From Tsukamurella sp. 1534 (GTDB taxonomy: Bacteria > Actinomycetota > Actinomycetes > Mycobacteriales > Mycobacteriaceae): a stretch of 64,000 bases of DNA. How positions within the stretch are numbered: position 1 is the first letter of the stretch; each line of letters begins with the position of its first letter. The translations under genes and the position numbers were made by a program. Below the pieces are notes generated by a model. It was not told the DNA's origin. It was given only the letters and a program-made list of their open reading frames with translations, and did not search any database. The DNA lies in the NCBI RefSeq assembly GCF_000312385.1, contig NZ_HE997626.1, positions 1,600,711-1,664,710 of the forward strand, read 5' to 3'. This document shows positions 62,960 to 64,000 of this stretch, piece after piece.

Positions 62960-64000
62960 GGGTTCTTCCTTCTAGCCGGGATTCTCTGGGGGACTCTGCG
63001 GTGGGCTTGTCTGGGAGGTGAGTTCGACACCTCGGTGGTGTCGGGGGCTGACGCCGGGTAGCCACGCTTGCCGCTGCGGCACTGGTAGATCGGCAACGTT
63101 AGCGTGAACTGGGCGCCCCGGCCTGGCCCGCGGCTGGTAGCGGTGAGGGATCCGTCGTGGGCTTCGGCGAGCGCACGAGCGATGGTCAATCCGATCCCGC
63201 TTCCGCCGGCGTCGCGATTGCGGGAGGTGTCGGTGCGGTAGAAGCGGTCGAAGACGTGCGGGAGGTGCTCGGGGGCGATGCCGTCGCCGGTGTCGTCGAC
63301 GACGATGTCGATCAGGTTGTGATCGCGGCGTCGGCTGCTGACCGTGACCTTGCCGCCCGGTGGGGTGTGCCGGCGGGCGTTGCTAAGCAGATTCGCCAAG
63401 GTCTGCCCGATGCGGGCACGGTCGGCATCGACGAGGTCGGTGCTGGTCGGGCCGAGGACGAGGTGGATACCCGCTTCGTCGTAGCCAGGTTGCGCTTCAC
63501 GGACAGCGCCAGTGGTGATGTCGTTGACCGCGGTCGGTTCGGGTTCGACACGCAATTGCCGTTCGCCGGCGCGGGAGACCGAATCGATGTCGTCGGCGAG
63601 GCGTTTGAGCCTGCCGGTGGCGCTGCGGATGACGCCGTACATCTGCTCGCCCGGGGTGCGGATGCCGTCTTCGGCGGCTTCGATCTGCGCGGCGATCGTG
63701 GTGATCGGGGTGCGGAGTTCGTGGGCGAGGTCCGAGAGCATCTGCTGGCGGATCTCCTCGGTGGTGTCGAGCTGCTCGGCGAGCCGGTTGACGCTGCGGG
63801 TCAAGTCGCTGAATTCACGGCCCAGGCGGCTGGGCGGGACACGGACGGCGTGGTTACCAGCGGCGATGTTCGCCGTCGAGGTGACCACGGCGCTGATCGA
63901 GCGCTGCACCCGGCGGGTGATCAGCCAGCTGACCACCAGTGCCAGCACCACCGAGCAGAGCAGGGCGACCGACACGGACACGATCAGCGACGAGGCGAAC
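62956..64000 (-). CDS. sensor histidine kinase, C-terminal part (5' end outside window)
   Basis: The visible ~348 residues contain the second transmembrane helix (about 10-30 from the visible start), a HAMP domain, the phosphorylated histidine in LAHELRTPITTIAAQIEAAE, then N-box NLLSNARRHTPPGG, G1 VDDTGDGIAPEHLPHVFDRF, and G2 GGSGIGLTIARALAEAHDG. It probably pairs with a response regulator beyond the window edge. Overlap with the Met-rich lipoprotein gene points to copper sensing. The frame stays open to the last base. Confidence 0.9.
   Translation of the reverse strand, partial: FASSLIVSVSVALLCSVVLALVVSWLITRRVQRSISAVVTSTANIAAGNHAVRVPPSRLGREFSDLTRSVNRLAEQLDTTEEIRQQMLSDLAHELRTPITTIAAQIEAAEDGIRTPGEQMYGVIRSATGRLKRLADDIDSVSRAGERQLRVEPEPTAVNDITTGAVREAQPGYDEAGIHLVLGPTSTDLVDADRARIGQTLANLLSNARRHTPPGGKVTVSSRRRDHNLIDIVVDDTGDGIAPEHLPHVFDRFYRTDTSRNRDAGGSGIGLTIARALAEAHDGSLTATSRGPGRGAQFTLTLPIYQCRSGKRGYPASAPDTTEVSNSPPRQAHRRVPQRIPARRKNP

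Larger units (their letters stand above)
53731..64000. mobile_element. integrated copper/arsenic-type genomic island, left end (right end outside window)
   Basis: From 53,731 the core gene order stops and accessory genes follow to the window edge: ImmA/IrrE-type regulator, decayed arsR/GNAT, cell-wall enzymes, copper oxidase module. The first 100 bp are relatively AT-rich and contain repeated motifs. No integrase, transposase, relaxase or tRNA is visible, so the element class is unknown. Confidence 0.7.

Overview
This is GC-rich (about 70%) actinobacterial DNA. The block from about 22.4 to 53.7 kb keeps, in inverted orientation, the gene order of Mycobacterium tuberculosis Rv3682 to Rv3659c: ponA2, whiB4, two ArsA-type ATPases, a DUF4177 protein, a RidA-like protein, an MBL-fold hydrolase, crp, nth, a thioredoxin-like protein, a NUDIX hydrolase, marP, ephE, a holin-like protein, acs, dppABCD, a HAD phosphatase, ssd and tadA. 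That places the organism in the Mycobacteriales. A Tsukamurella- or Gordonia-like genus is my best guess, but the sequence alone does not settle it. Many starts lie 5-8 bases after a TANNNT -10 box, as expected for leaderless actinobacterial transcripts.

Layout. 0-5.2 kb: end of a PucR-type regulator, a frameshifted acyl-CoA synthetase, and a medium-chain-length polyhydroxyalkanoate (PHA) set (class II-like synthase, MaoC/PhaJ-type hydratase, PhaZ-type depolymerase). 5.3-9.1 kb: a Fur regulator next to Ohr, a two-subunit fluoride channel (crcB pair), a YqeY-like protein, a phosphoesterase and tRNA-Pro(CGG). 9.2-14.3 kb: an accessory block of mostly unrecognised membrane and lipoprotein genes of lower GC, with a 76-bp duplicated promoter/start segment. 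14.4-22.3 kb: cupin, repeat lipoprotein, methyltransferase, a Tat-exported multicopper oxidase, a HAD dehalogenase, a thioesterase, a crotonase and an aldehyde dehydrogenase. 22.4-53.7 kb: the conserved core described above, with nhaA, an MHS-family transporter, mug, a SnoaL-like protein and an ABC-2 exporter interposed.

At about 53,730 tadA, whose product powers Tad/Flp pilus assembly, stops matching its family and runs into foreign sequence. From there to the window edge lies an island: a small protein, a coiled-coil protein, an XRE plus ImmA/IrrE regulator-protease, decayed arsR, GNAT and blaI genes, a RipA-like cell-wall hydrolase, an L,D-transpeptidase, and a copper module (MmcO-like multicopper oxidase lipoprotein, Met/His-rich lipoprotein, sensor kinase running off the edge). 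The right end and any recombinase lie outside the window.

The most interesting signals are these. (1) A 445-bp gap between two convergent genes sits where mycobacteria encode the RNA polymerase-binding Ms1/MTS2823 RNA, and it holds a promoter with a perfect TGTGA-N6-TCACA CRP site. (2) Related CRP-like dyads occur upstream of crp itself and of two other genes. (3) tadA is interrupted by the copper island. (4) Cell-wall cross-linking genes travel with copper resistance. (5) The 9-14 kb block may be an exported effector with immunity-like partners.
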